From positions 930,001-994,000 of the forward strand of contig ML978131.1 in NCBI GenBank assembly GCA_010015805.1: 64,000 nucleotides of DNA, given 5' to 3'. Positions 1 through 11,402 of the stretch are shown one piece after another. The first letter of the stretch is position 1. Every line of letters starts with the position of its first letter. The position numbers were made by a program, and so were the translations under genes. The notes below the pieces were generated by a model, which did no database searches, was not told where the DNA came from, and saw only the letters and a list, made by a program, of their open reading frames with translations. The stretch comes from Rhizodiscina lignyota. Taxonomy: Eukaryota > Ascomycota > Dothideomycetes > Aulographales > Rhizodiscinaceae.

Positions 1-744
1 CACAACGTGATCCTCGTTAGCCGTGGAAGAGTAGTCAAAGCCCCTTAGCTTCACCACGAATTTTCGAGTGGCGTCTTTGCAGACAACCAGGTTCGAGGGC
101 TTAAGATCTCCATGAATGATTCCACATTCGTGGAGCGCTTGAACTCCGCGTGCAGCATCAATGAGGATGTCCAGTTTATCTTCGATTGATCTAGCGTAGC
201 CTTGCTTCTGATAGCTCTGGACACTGCCCAGTTCCGGGTATTCAAGTACCAAAGCTGGAAGTATGTGACTGTTGCCATATTCTCCTGCATCGAAGTACGC
301 TATAGCTAAGAGGTCGACAACGTTTTCATGCTTTCGGATGGGGCCATGTCGAAGAATCTGAAGCTCCGTGGCCATGTCAGAATACATGTCTCCGTTCTCA
401 ATGGCATCTCCAGGTACTCGTGGGTGTTTCGCTATGACAAATTCCCTGTTCTTGAGAATATCTTTTTTCAATCCAGGGGGACAGGTGCTTGTTCGGACTT
501 TTCGAACGTGACACAACGATCCTCCACCCATGCTTGCGTCATCGAAACCTGGGTCTTTGTTCAACAGGAAAGGATAAAAATCGACAGATACATCTGAATC
601 ATGTTGAAAACAAATAGCCAGGAAGGCGATGAGGTCTGGGCATCGGGAAATGCGCTTCGTAACGGCTCCAAGTGGGTTTTGCAGATTCTCAGAGGCCTCT
701 TGAGGTTCCGTTGCGGCCAAACAGGACGATTCGCTAGAGTCCAT
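1..744 (-). CDS. Protein kinase domain protein, 3' end off the window
   Basis: The frame from the ATG at 744 to the left edge encodes a eukaryotic-type protein kinase N-lobe and catalytic loop. Visible are a glycine-rich loop (MGGGSLCHV), a candidate ATP-binding lysine in FVIAKH, and a catalytic loop HGDLKPSN at about residues 211-218, the HGD form being common in fungal kinases linked to HET/NLR-like proteins. The expected DFG triplet reads GFD (about residues 235-237, in KLRGFDYSS), so the metal-binding Asp appears displaced. The C lobe is outside the window. The start is uncertain: the frame stays open about 100 nt upstream of this ATG, and protein-like frames on the same strand (about 770-1000 and 990-1200) may be further 5' exons I could not join. 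Substrate unknown. Confidence 0.7.
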   Translation of the reverse strand, partial: MDSSESSCLAATEPQEASENLQNPLGAVTKRISRCPDLIAFLAICFQHDSDVSVDFYPFLLNKDPGFDDASMGGGSLCHVRKVRTSTCPPGLKKDILKNREFVIAKHPRVPGDAIENGDMYSDMATELQILRHGPIRKHENVVDLLAIAYFDAGEYGNSHILPALVLEYPELGSVQSYQKQGYARSIEDKLDILIDAARGVQALHECGIIHGDLKPSNLVVCKDATRKFVVKLRGFDYSSTANEDHVV

Positions 745-2863
745 CGAAATCAATGAGATCAATTTAGAATAGCCTTCAGAACATGGAATGAGGACAGAGG
801 CAGAAAGGAATTTTGGACCTGGGATGAAATGGCACACAAACAAAGCAGTTGCGGTCGAAACATCGTCGCAAAATCAGAACGATGAGGAGTATTGCGGCTT
901 CCGTTATTGGATTGTACATAATTCAATGCTGCAGTGGTCCTTCCAATTATTTTGTGATCTTTGACAATGAAGCTGGATCTACTTGCGTGATTTAGATGGT
1001 CGATGATTTTTCACCGTTGAAGCCCCTAAACTCCTGATTTTCTGACTCTGCCTCGCCTGAAAGTATGTAAGGAATGCCGGATATGTCGACTAAAATCGCT
1101 TCCTTCGACGAATCGCGCTTATTTGCGGAGTTGGAGACTACTTTAACGTTCAACTCACGGACCTGAAGCAATGTCAGCACACCAGTGAGACACAATGATA
1201 TATGCAAGGAAAAAGAATATGGACAGATATCTGGGCGCTCCTCAAAACTATGATTGAGAAAAAGGAGTGGGAAAGCCTCGCCATCCGAATTGCAACAGAC
1301 CTAACCATGATTAGATCCATGATCGGGCAATCCAATATGGACAGACCAACGCATGTAACGTATAACAAATGCATTGAGTACTTCCGCGATAAGCATTTTA
1401 TGTATATCAATACATCAAACAGGGGTGCTCCGATGAAAGACGGCCGCGTCGTGACGATGCTCTCCTGGAAGACAAAGGATGGCACCAATGAGGGGCTACA
1501 GGAGCCATTTTTATGAGGGATAAAACAAGGCACTGAAGAGGCAAGTTGAGTGCCAGCACATAATTGAATAGGAGGTCAACCTCCACGCGCGATTTAGAAG
1601 GTTAGGAAGTGTACTGAACCAAAAGGAAGGTATCAATTATCGTTGACTCTAAATTTTCGGGGTCGGGTTCGTAGGTATCCTAGATGATCCCCCTAAATTT
1701 GGGTAGGGTTAGGGTTACGATTTGAACCTGCGAGCTTTCTTGCTTCCTCTGTATCCCTTGGACGGTCTTCTGAAAAGCACCGTGTTCCACCGATGGATCC
1801 TGTATGCGCATGAAGCTAACCATTGAAAGCTTCCAGGTCACCGTAGTCTTTCGCGCGAGCTGACTCATCGTTCTTAAGGCTTCATGTTTCATATCTTCCA
1901 AATCTTACGGAGTTAGCACTCCGTCTACCTTTTCCATTGAAAGGATGATGCCGCTTCAAAGCCTTTCGGTTCCTGACGAAGACCAGGCGCCATAATTCTG
2001 AGATAAATATACCTCGAAGCCTACTCAAACGGATGTGGGATGTAATGTATCATTTTGTACTCCATAATCAGAGTACCCAATCTCCGTGCTGATCCCGCAC
2101 AGTTCACCTCATTCAGGTCGTTGATAGATCCTATCTGACTCATGAACAGCATGTGTCGTACACACAAATTCCTAAACAAGTCAGCCAAGCCCTCGCTGAC
2201 ATGCCCAAAAAATCCGCTAGTGCTTTGTTCTGTATTGTCATTCCAATCGCGCTCCTTTCTATTGAGCCCTTCGGGTCTCTTACCCTTGATTGTTACTCGC
2301 GCGACTCCTACGTTTGACAGCAGCTACTCATCTGCATAGGGATGTTTTGGAATTGAAATGTCGAGTTTCCTATCTCCGTGGCTGCTAACGGCTCTTATGG
2401 CCGCAGCCTCTGCATAATGCTTGCCATCATCGGCGGTTGAATGTGACCTGTAGGGATCATAACGTTTAAGCTTATTTTCTGTTACCTCGCATAACTAACT
2501 TTATCAGGTTAAATGGACCTATATCAAGCAACTAATACGAAGGTACCAGGGCCTGAATTCAAAAAACTGATGTCCGCTTGCAACCAAAGCGGACTGCACA
2601 TGCAGGCTGAACTCCCCGCATCTTCGATGAGGAGAAGATTCCGGCAGGGGCCAGCGGTGTCGCGGTTGTCGCACGAAACCGCCCTATCATAAATAAACTC
2701 CATTGGAAGCAACTATACCAGCGGGAAGCGCGGAACGAACCCGCACACAGCGGCATTACGCCCTTGGTCTGATGGCCAGTGCAATTTCCAACTGTATAAC
2801 AGCTGGCTTGCTACTGCTTCTCTTTTGTTCAGACAAGTAAAGTGAAGGAGAGGGCAACCAAAG
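745..2863. other. Intergenic region with possible coding remnants
   Basis: No complete gene is supported. A minus-strand frame at about 770-1000 looks protein-like and could be an upstream exon of the kinase gene. A plus-strand ATG-to-stop frame at 1202-1516 (104 residues, rich in W, K, R and D) has plausible composition but no family I recognise. An 18-bp hairpin (ACGGAGT, 4-nt loop, ACTCCGT) lies at 1907-1924. Two telomere-like TTAGGG words lie near 1702-1716. The last part is the promoter of the GMC oxidoreductase. Confidence 0.4.
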
Positions 2864-4943
2864 ATGGCAAATTCACGAGCGAACGAGATCGATGGGCACA
2901 TGAATGGAATTGCGGAAGAATACGACTACATTATCTGCGGGTAAGTCTCTAAATGCTGAAACAGAGCGATGAACTATCGTTAATCACTTTGTAGCGGCGG
3001 AACTTCAGGCTGTGTAGTTGCCGGCCGTCTAGCCGAGGATTTGAATGTAAAGGTCCTCGTCATTGAAGCTGGTCCAGATAATGCGAATTTGGAGAATGTT
3101 CACATGCCGGCCGGGTACTACTGACCTTATAGCACCATGTATTCAGTGTGTTCTAACATTTGACAGATGGAATCAAAACTTCGAAAAAGAGACAGATTGG
3201 AACATCGTCGGCACACCACAAGCATCCTTGGATGGACGACAAGTCAAGCAGAGCAGAGGCCGCTTCCTCGGAGGTAGCAGTGGTGTCAACGGATGTCTTT
3301 GCCTAAGAGGCAGCAAACAGGACTACGATGACTGGGGTTTGGAAGGCTGGAGCGGCGATGAGATGCACAAATATATGGCAAAGGTTGACTGCCCACGAGT
3401 TGTCTCGGGTCACCGTATTGATAACTTCCCAGGCAGAAACACTTCATACAGAGCCATGGTTCAAACCCGCACCTGGTGAACATGGAACAACTGGCCCACT
3501 GCAACTTGGTCCACACAAGAACGCCCCCATATCAGATCTCTTTATGGAATCGTACAAGAGCATGGGTCTTCCGTATTATGACGACATGTTCACGGTTGGC
3601 GCTCCGCCGAATGGCTGCGGCCACGTGTTGAGGACCATTCACAATGGCATTCGCTCTACGGCAGCGGACTTCATCACAGTGGGACATCGACGGGACAATA
3701 TTACGATACTAGTCGATACTTCCGTTGACAAAGTCCTAATCGAAGATGCGGACGGTGGGCTCAAAGCTACCGGTGTTGCAATTGTGACCAAATCCGGGGA
3801 GAAGAAGACATTGCGTGCCCGCAAGGAAGTTATCGTGAGCGGCGGCGCTTATTGTAGCCCAGCGATTCTCATGCGCTCTGGTGTCGGAGCAAAGGAGGAA
3901 GTAGAAGCGCTCGGGATCCAGTGCAAAGTAGATCTCCCCGGAGTTGGCAAGAACCTTATGGACCATCCTCTCCTATTCTTCTTCTACGAAACTGACAACC
4001 CCGATGTCTCTTACGACCATTTGCTCTATCATGGCAACAGCCTCGCGTCGACGTACGAACTCTACAAGACCACCAAGACTGGCCCGCTTTCTGTCTTCCC
4101 CTTTGGGTCCTTCGCCTATGCCCGCATCGACGACCGCCTCTCCCAATACCCAGAATGGCGCAATGCTCCGTGCAAACCGGGCCGGGATGCGATGGGCCAG
4201 ACACCGAATCAACCGAATGTTGAGTTTTGGAACACTGAGGCTTACGGTGGACCACTACAGTATACCAATTTTCCGATAGACAATAAGCACACTTTCGGTC
4301 TCGTGTGTATCTTGATGAATGCAAAGTCGAGAGGTACCGTGACGATCAACAGCACAGATGTGAATGAGATCCCGACTGTCGATCACAATTACTTGTCCGA
4401 TCCATTGGATATGCTGGTGCTGAGTGAGGGATGCCATATGGGGAACGAGATCGTGACGAAGGGAAAAGGCACGAAGGACTTGGTGACTGGCAGCTGGCCG
4501 AGGAGTGAGTCACATCACTCGTACAAGACGAGAGAAGAGTGGGTGCCGTTCGTGAAGAGGTTTGCTACGACTTGTAAGTGTAACTCCCTGAATCTTGTGG
4601 AATTCAACAATCCTACATTACTAACAATATCGCAGGCTACCACGCCGCTGGCACCTGCAAGATGGGCAAGGCGGATGATCCAATGGCTGTATTGGACGAG
4701 AAGCTGCGAGTCAAAGGCGTTCAGGGACTCAGAGTAATAGACGTGAGCGTTATGCCGAGTAAGTCTATCAGCTTTTCTCCTTGAACCTCTTCGAACAGTG
4801 TTGTCTTCGAACTGTTCTGGAATCGCGACATTACTAACAGCACTAAAGACCTAAATAATGGCCATACTCAGATGCCTGCATACGGCATCGGCGAGAAGGG
4901 TGCGGACCTGATCAAGGAGGCAGCCTTGAGCGCTAAGGCGTAA
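2864..4943 (+). CDS. GMC family FAD-dependent oxidoreductase
   Basis: Six exons (2864-2940, 2995-3114, 3167-3383, 3433-4573, 4636-4758, 4849-4943) give 590 residues, the normal length for glucose-methanol-choline oxidoreductases. Seen: the FAD-binding Rossmann motif [13 protein letters not shown] near residues 26-38, the GMC signatures GGSSGVNG (about 99) and [15 protein letters not shown] (about 277-291), and the C-terminal catalytic blocks [10 protein letters not shown] (about 520) and [16 protein letters not shown] (about 563). No signal peptide is evident, so an intracellular alcohol, choline or aryl-alcohol type oxidase or dehydrogenase is more likely than a secreted one. The substrate cannot be told from sequence. 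The fourth intron is 62 nt with a tactaac-type branch point. The gene is tail-to-tail with the Zn2Cys6 regulator and looks intact. Confidence 0.92.
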
Positions 4944-5246
4944 CTTGACAACACTGTAATAGAAGGCGAAAGGGTAGCATTGAATATTTGAAAATCGTCC
5001 GTTATTATGCGCAGCATTTCAACTTGCTTTTACGCCTATCTTCACAAGCCAGAGAAAGCATCATGTAAAGAGCAGGGTATTTATTGCGCCATTCCACTTT
5101 TTGCCTTGCAGTCCAAGCCCAAAACCATGAGCTATCGTGCAAAGGCAGATCCCTTAGTCCATGACCGACCCCTCATAATTTTAACAGTGCAAGAGAATCA
5201 TATCTCAATCGTTACTTCATGGTCATGAGCCCCATCGAAACCATTT
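4944..5246. other. Convergent intergenic spacer
   Basis: About 300 bp between the 3' ends of the GMC oxidoreductase and the Zn2Cys6 regulator. It should hold both 3' UTRs; nothing else is recognised. Confidence 0.6.
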
Positions 5247-7908
5247 TCAATACCAGAAGTGCGGCGAATTCAGACCTGCGCCAATACCGCCCGGTTGTGT
5301 CGGACCAGGCAAGCCATTCAGCAACGTTTCTGTGCCGGGCTCATTGATCCCTCCAAACTGGGCAACCATGTCATCCCAGCTTGGCCAGTTTACAACCTCC
5401 GCCATGATCTCGTCCTGTCCAGTGCTGGTCGGGCTGATTTGGTTGTTCGGGTCATCCAAGAATGTCCAGTCCAGTGGCACGTCCGGCTGCACAGCGAAGC
5501 CATGAGACATGTCCTGAGACATTTCCTTCGAAGCGAAATTATTGGGAGCAACAGTTGTAGGTATGTTGGACATGCTGGGACTAGCAGAGGGATTCGTTGT
5601 TGATGCCGTCGGCATGCCATTACTAGACGTTGTGTTGGAGGAGCCAGTCGTTGATTGTGGAGTACCCTTCGCACTCATGGCCGTGAAGCCGGTCGGTAAC
5701 GGTGTGAGACCAGTCGGCATATTCAGCACTTCTGCGCTCGCCACAGGACTGCCGTTTCCACTTGGATTCTCCATGCCCAATCCGTAAGGTGGAGCGAATT
5801 GAAGATCCATTGCAACAGGCTCCTGAGCCTGTTGTCTGATATTTGGGACGCCATTTTCCTGCATTCTCTCCAGATTTAGCTTCTCGAGCTCCTTCCCCCT
5901 CGCTGCTCTCGCCTTGTTCATCAATCGCCTGAGAGGGCGCCACAAGTGACTCTTGAGCCTGTTGTTCGCATACTCCGCGCCCCATCGCCTACTTGTTACA
6001 ATCTCCACTGCTCTCCATGCTCTCTCAACGTACTCGCCCTGGGTCCGAACGCACAGCCCGTTTAGCAAAAATGCTATGGCGTGCCACTGCACGTACGTCT
6101 GGAAAAGCCAACCCCACTTCTTCGTCCGCTCCTCGTTCTCGAGCAGGAGGCTGTACTCAATATTTTCCAAACTTGTCAAGAACAGCTTGTCCTTCGTCTC
6201 TTGAGGTAAGCTGTTTCCCCCGTCCTGTCGCTGGAATGGATGATATATCATCAGCCACATCTTCGACATGATCAGACGCGCCACTGTTGCAATGACCCAG
6301 TAGAGCGGCACGCTCATATCGCAATGCTTGAGATAGCGCTCCTCAATGCGCGCATGGCACTCGCTGATCCACTCCTCTTTCTTTTCTAGCGTGACGGTCG
6401 CGAAGAATTGAGTACACGTTTTTGGTCCTGGGGGTACGTATTGAATCCTGCGGAGGAGCTCGACAATTTCAAATCGAATAAGGCCAAAGGTCATTTCTGT
6501 ACAGCCAAGTTTGGCATCGGGGAAGGCTATCATGGCGGGTGAGAGATCTGCATCGTCTACGTTGAGAGGCATTTGTGTGTCGAAGGATTGCTCCGTAATT
6601 GTAGGGTCACAGCCGTGATCTTCGGAAGCGCGAGAGTCTAGGATACACACTTGCCACCAGAGGCGCCGACGCATCTCGATATCGAACGGTGCGAGGTCGT
6701 AGTGCCCACCGTCTCGATGGATGCCAAGTGTCTGTGCCATGCGAACGACTAAGCCTGTCAGGGTCCAGATAATTCGCGCATCGTCGTTCCGTCGGAGACA
6801 GATGAGGAAGATGACGAATGCTTGCAAAACAATCATCTCGTCCGTCTGTAAAAAGTCCGCTCGTGCGAGAGCTTGTTCGCATCCGAACTTGTATTTCATA
6901 ACCAAGTCTAGCTTTTCTTCCCCAAACTTCTTTCGCACATCTTCATTTGTCAAGCTGGTGACGGCACCATAATATATTGCGAACAAAAGCGCTTCGAGAC
7001 CGCGATGGATCTGATCCAATCGATGACGCGACTCAAGAATGGTAGGTTCAATGGTAGGGACGTGCAAGACTTTCACCAAAGGCTCGACGCGCTCCTTGAA
7101 AGCCTCCCAGTATACAGGGATTTGGTCGGGCGGTGGATGAAGGGAGAGCATATCAACGGTCTTGGAATTATGAGAAAATATGTATCCAGGCATGTTCGAG
7201 GAGTAGGTTGCAGATCCAGGAGATGAGTAGGTGCCAAACTCGTCGTCAGAGTCCTCGTTCAGGATTCCTTTGATGTCTTCGACCTGTACAATTCATGTTA
7301 AAGTATTGCTCAAAGACATATTCGCGCATACAACTGACCTCATCGCTTAAGCTTGCCCAAAAACTCGGATTGATATACCGACTTCTGCCTTCATCTACCA
7401 CCAACCTTCCAAATCTTGATTCCAGACCCTTAGTGCTGTTATCCTCGCCCAGCTTCTCCCACTTCTTCCTCTTCAACTCTTTCACCTCTTCAATCTTCCT
7501 CTTCAACATCTCATCCTCTGTTTCGGGTTTGCCACCATTCTTTTCGTCGACATCGCCATCCTCGCTCTCTTCGTCTTCTGGTACATTGACCCCAAGACTT
7601 TGTACCACGCCCTCCAGCCTTCTCAGCCTCTCCATCAACTCGCCATCCTGCGGTTTTCTGGGCTTGCGCGGCGCTCTACCTGGCGCAGGGAATATACATT
7701 CGATGTGCGCCTTGCTGCAGTTCGTACATGGGTGCTTCTTGTCGCATTTGACCTTTCGCCTCCGACACGTTACGCAGGATCGAGGGTTGAGGCCCGAGGA
7801 ATTATTTGCGCCGGATGTGGGCGACGCATTGCTAATAGAACCGCTCTTTTGGATGCCCGAGTTATTCGTCTGGTGTAGGATAGAATCGTAGGTGTTGTCT
7901 TCGATCAT
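5247..7908 (-). CDS. Zn2Cys6 fungal transcription factor
   Basis: Two exons (7908-7339 and 7283-5247; 55-nt intron) encode 868 residues. The N terminus carries a complete binuclear zinc cluster with cysteines at 45, 48, 55, 61, 64 and 71 (spacing C-x2-C-x6-C-x5-C-x2-C-x6-C). A short leucine-containing segment ([11 protein letters not shown]) may be a dimerisation coil and is followed by an acidic linker. The middle (about residues 260-480) matches the fungal-specific transcription factor domain PF04082, including [20 protein letters not shown] and [20 protein letters not shown]. The last 200 residues are Ser/Thr/Pro/Asn-rich, typical of an activation region. Nuclear DNA-binding regulator; target genes are unknown. 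Neighbours are the GMC oxidoreductase (convergent) and a secreted glycoside hydrolase. Confidence 0.93.
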
Positions 7909-8914
7909 CGTGTCGCCAACTTCGATTTCTCCAATTCGGAGACCTGGGCTCCACAGGGCCCTGTGTGACGTCGTTCGAGCTTATTCGCCGGTTGTATTCA
8001 AATCTCAGCACGCGTACGCCTTGCTGCCTGATTCGCGCGACCGCTTATATCAGAGCTGGGGTAGGAAAAGTAATCGCAGGGCGAACTCGGGCAATAGTTA
8101 TGAGCGCGGCTGACGGAGGATAGTGTTGAGTATGAGAGAATCGAAATGTGTCCGGAGGGTCAGATTAGATGCGGCCCAGAGTTTGATCAAAAGTTGGACC
8201 GAGTCACAGACTCACAGCTGCATAATAGACTTGACATGGGGTAAAAAAGTGCCTAAGAGGGTGCATGGCGGGTGGGGTGAAGTTAGTCAGTGTGGCGTCC
8301 GGAAACGGACTCTAAAATATCCCGCCCTCTCTCCTCTTTCGCAGGTGTTTCAGGAAATCGGCGTGTATATGATTAGCTACATTAACAACCTGACTCGCAT
8401 GGCCTCTTCATTTGCTTAGTCCAAAAATACCGCATTCTGCGTCAATATCGGCGTTAAACGGATATTGAGTTGGACTGAACCTCATGTAGGACACACAGTC
8501 ATGATTCATCGCTGACTAAATCTCGGAACTTTACTTATTTAGATTCTATATCTTGGCCAGGGGAGGCATCCTCTATGGTATGGACTTCCGCCAGCCAAGG
8601 TACAACGCGACGAGGTCATCCATGGACACGGCATGCTTCTCCCTTCTCGGGCCCATACGTCGGGTCCGAGTCCGAGTCCGAAGTAATATAACGCCGCAGA
8701 GACGCCGTTCGGATGTTCAAACCGAGCGTCTAGGGTTTTGGACGACTTCTGATGGGTGTAATCTTACATATGTAAGATACACTGTACGGATACACCGCAG
8801 GTGATCGCAGAATCGGGGGAAGTGCCCGATCCCTCAAGCTCTCAAAATCATCTGACCGGCCAAGAGAGATATTAAACTATGTGTGACATTTTTCGTTCCG
8901 CGGAACTTCTGCTC
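7909..8914. other. Intergenic region upstream of the Zn2Cys6 regulator
   Basis: About 1 kb holding the promoter of the Zn2Cys6 gene and the 3' flank of the glycoside hydrolase (both on the minus strand). A hexamer microsatellite (TCCGAG, nearly three copies) is at 8665-8681. The small open frames here have no supportable homology. Confidence 0.5.
8665..8681. repeat. TCCGAG hexamer microsatellite
   Basis: Nearly three tandem copies of TCCGAG, embedded in a slightly longer GTCCGAG-type run, in the intergenic region between the glycoside hydrolase and the Zn2Cys6 regulator. Short simple repeat with no known role. Confidence 0.7.
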
Positions 8915-10543
8915 CTATCTACATGTGGTGAAGTCGCTCACATTCACCACCGGAACGCTAAAGGTCGGCAAACAGAGCCGAATGTTTTCTCCTTTTAGGG
9001 TATTCCCAAAGACTCTCCCGTACTCTCTTTGCGTTATTTTCACGAATTCGTCATAGATGCCATCCTTATGCATCTTCATCTTCGAATACTTTGCAACTCC
9101 TCCGAGCAACGCATTTACCGTAGTGATCTTACTATCCCAGCTCACAAACGCTGATATTCCAATTCCATCTCTTCTCTCACTCTCAGTACTCCCATACCGA
9201 TTCTGCATCCCCTTTCCGTCCAGCATGTTCTTGTACCAGGCCAATCCGATACCTTCATCGAATAGCACAGTCGGAAACACACTGTACGGCGTAATGACAT
9301 CGAGCTCCTGCACTGTCTGATTCGACACCTCTGGGACGCCAGCATTGCTGATATACCCGGGGATCTGGCCAGTTACAGGATCGGTGATGTTGTTCACGCT
9401 CGCAAACATGCCTGGATTCCGGCCCATGAGGACAGAGTTGCACGTCCGCACCCGCTCCGCATTGTTATAGAGACGCTTCACAATCGAAACATCGAAATAC
9501 GGAAGTTCGAGGACTTTCCACTGCTCGTGGGAAGAGAGCCAGAAGCCTTCTTGCACAGTAATAGGGCCAATGTGTCGGGATGTTACCAATGCTCCAGAAT
9601 AGTTCACCTGCGCGCCGGAATGGTACGTCGACGAAGTATCATACGACCCAACGTATTCCTTGCGAACAAGCTGTGGTCGCTTGACCTCCCACAGAGCATT
9701 CTTATCAGATGACGAAAGGCCACCAAAGAAATAGAGCCACCACGTAAAGAGTTCACCTTCGTAGGGATCATTGATCAGACCCGTTCCTTCGCAGGTATAG
9801 TTCTGACTTGGAGAGTTCGGAGGAAGCGATTGGTCGCCAAGATCCGCGACTGCACATACACGTCCAGTCCCATTGTAGAAAATACGTGCTGCATTGGAGG
9901 CTGTATAGTCGAGCCACGTCTGCCATGCTTTCGCAAGAGTCTTCCACTCACGATTCGGAGATGATTCAAGGACTTGCACTGCGGCGTACACGGACCAAAT
10001 GAGCTCGCCATTGTCGAGTGCGGGAACACGGTTGACCCAGTCGCTAGTTGGTTGGATGTCTGCCTGGTCAGCGAGGAACCAAGGCAGGAAGCCACCATAG
10101 CCTGGGAAGGTCTGGTTGAATTTGAGATAAGTGTTCAGCTTCGTTTTCAAAATATTGGCTGCGATCCCAGGAGCTGCTTTTTGGTTCGTCGGGCTCAGGA
10201 ACGTTGCTGCCCTGGAGTCGCCAGCGAGAGCATGAACATATACCATGATCTGGAGCGATTCTTTTGAGGCCGCCGAGAATGGATGTTTGTCAGTTGCTAT
10301 CCCGGTGGTGCCATTAATCAGAGTTCCGTCATAGCTCATACCATTTGCGGTATTGTAGCCAATATTGTTGGCATGAAAGTGGCCCTCCCAGTAGAGGATG
10401 TCATTCACAAAATTTGTTGGGTTGTTTAAGATCTCTTGCTGCGAATGGCGAGGAGAAAAGCGACATGGCGGAGCTTGGAAGCAAGAGACAAGAGAGAGCA
10501 AAAGTGTGACGACGACCAAGAAACCTCTTAGAAATGCCATCAT
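8915..10543 (-). CDS. Secreted glycoside hydrolase, possibly GH162 endo-beta-1,2-glucanase
   Basis: Single intronless frame of 542 residues. A strong signal peptide (MMAFLRGFLVVVTLLLSLVS, cleavage probably near CFQA) and several N-x-S/T sites indicate secretion. The mature protein has repeated aromatic/acidic helical blocks typical of an (alpha/alpha) toroid: GYGGFLPWFLADQAD, RVPALDNGELIWSVYAAVQ, YEGELFTWWLYFFGG and GIGLAWYKNML. The DNGEL and YEGELF blocks supply candidate catalytic acids. From memory this layout best fits the fungal endo-beta-1,2-glucanase families GH162/GH144, but I cannot confirm the family. Secretion and carbohydrate hydrolase character are the safer parts of the call. 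The frame ends at TTCR-stop with no sign of truncation. Confidence 0.6.
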   Translation of the reverse strand: MMAFLRGFLVVVTLLLSLVSCFQAPPCRFSPRHSQQEILNNPTNFVNDILYWEGHFHANNIGYNTANGMSYDGTLINGTTGIATDKHPFSAASKESLQIMVYVHALAGDSRAATFLSPTNQKAAPGIAANILKTKLNTYLKFNQTFPGYGGFLPWFLADQADIQPTSDWVNRVPALDNGELIWSVYAAVQVLESSPNREWKTLAKAWQTWLDYTASNAARIFYNGTGRVCAVADLGDQSLPPNSPSQNYTCEGTGLINDPYEGELFTWWLYFFGGLSSSDKNALWEVKRPQLVRKEYVGSYDTSSTYHSGAQVNYSGALVTSRHIGPITVQEGFWLSSHEQWKVLELPYFDVSIVKRLYNNAERVRTCNSVLMGRNPGMFASVNNITDPVTGQIPGYISNAGVPEVSNQTVQELDVITPYSVFPTVLFDEGIGLAWYKNMLDGKGMQNRYGSTESERRDGIGISAFVSWDSKITTVNALLGGVAKYSKMKMHKDGIYDEFVKITQREYGRVFGNTLKGENIRLCLPTFSVPVVNVSDFTTCR

Positions 10544-10931
10544 AAGGACGTGGAGCGACGGGATTGAGGATGAAGAGAAGTGTCAATGAGTGAAGTGAAG
10601 CTGAGGACCTACCGTTAAGTAATGGCAATGCATCAGAGACACGTTCATTGCCTTGATTCAGTATGTGGCTGCACGCTTGTCGGTGGTTGAATTGGCGGCA
10701 TTTGCGGGGAAGTTCGTGATCGTCTCGCAATGACGAGCCGTTCCTGCATGAAACTCCGCAACGGACCGGTAGAAGCTCAGAATTGGGCCGACGTCATTTT
10801 CGCTTGAATATTCTGGGTATGGACCACTGGAAGCAGCGTCAAGGCGTGCAAGTTTGGAATTCCGAGAGATCGGGGAAATGGGCATATCCTAGGGATCTCA
10901 TCAGATTAGATATGATCAACCCCATATCCCC
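10544..10931. other. Promoter region of the secreted glycoside hydrolase
   Basis: About 390 bp between the glycoside hydrolase start and the 3' end of the next minus-strand gene. Overlapping short minus-strand frames (10401-10885) show no recognisable domain and are treated as non-coding. Confidence 0.5.
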
Positions 10932-11402
10932 CTAACCAAACCAACACTCCTCAAGCGAAACACCATCCCCTTCAGGTTCCTCAAAAGTGTCCATGTGCGG
11001 ATTACCCGGGTCGCCGCAGCGTGTTACGCCTAAGCAAAGAACGTTAATTGTTGACTAATAAGGCATACGAGCGCACTCACGAAAGAAGATCAGCCCTTTG
11101 CGATCCCCTGCCTCTGCGTCATCGTAGTACCAAGCACAGTTCTCCACGCGTTTGCTTCCAACATCTATATGATAGAAGCGAGCAGTGCCATATTTCCTGT
11201 CTTTCGTCGTTTTGTCAGAGGAGGTGTAGTATTTTTCCAGCATGCTCTCCACATCTTTGCGCTGCGCCTGTAATAGCTGTTATGTCTCTATTGCTAGATG
11301 AAGTTCATCGGCGCTCACATAGTAGCCGCCGTCTCCTTTGCCATAACTGTCTAGCCAGTCCGTAATGGATACCCCATTCAGTTTTATGATGCCTTCGGTC
11401 AT
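10932..11402 (-). CDS. Small protein of unknown function, three exons
   Basis: Exons 11402-11319, 11267-11081 and 11029-10932 give 122 residues. Both introns are about 51 nt with GTGAGC/GTGAGT donors and CAG/TAG acceptors, and the exon phases (0, then 1) close the frame exactly, so a real gene is likely although no family is recognised. It begins MTEGIIKLNGVSITDWLDSY and ends in an acidic tail with EECWFG. Three cysteines occur (NCAWYY, TRCGDP, EECWFG). There is no signal peptide or membrane segment, so it is probably cytosolic or nuclear. It could be a lineage-specific orphan. Confidence 0.65.

Noticed and set aside
1202-1516. 104-codon plus-strand frame
   Set aside because: Composition is protein-like, but its ATG, splice context and family are all unsupported; mentioned only in the region note.
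1702-1716. Telomere-like TTAGGG words
   Set aside because: Only about two copies; too short to argue for an interstitial telomere or chromosome end.
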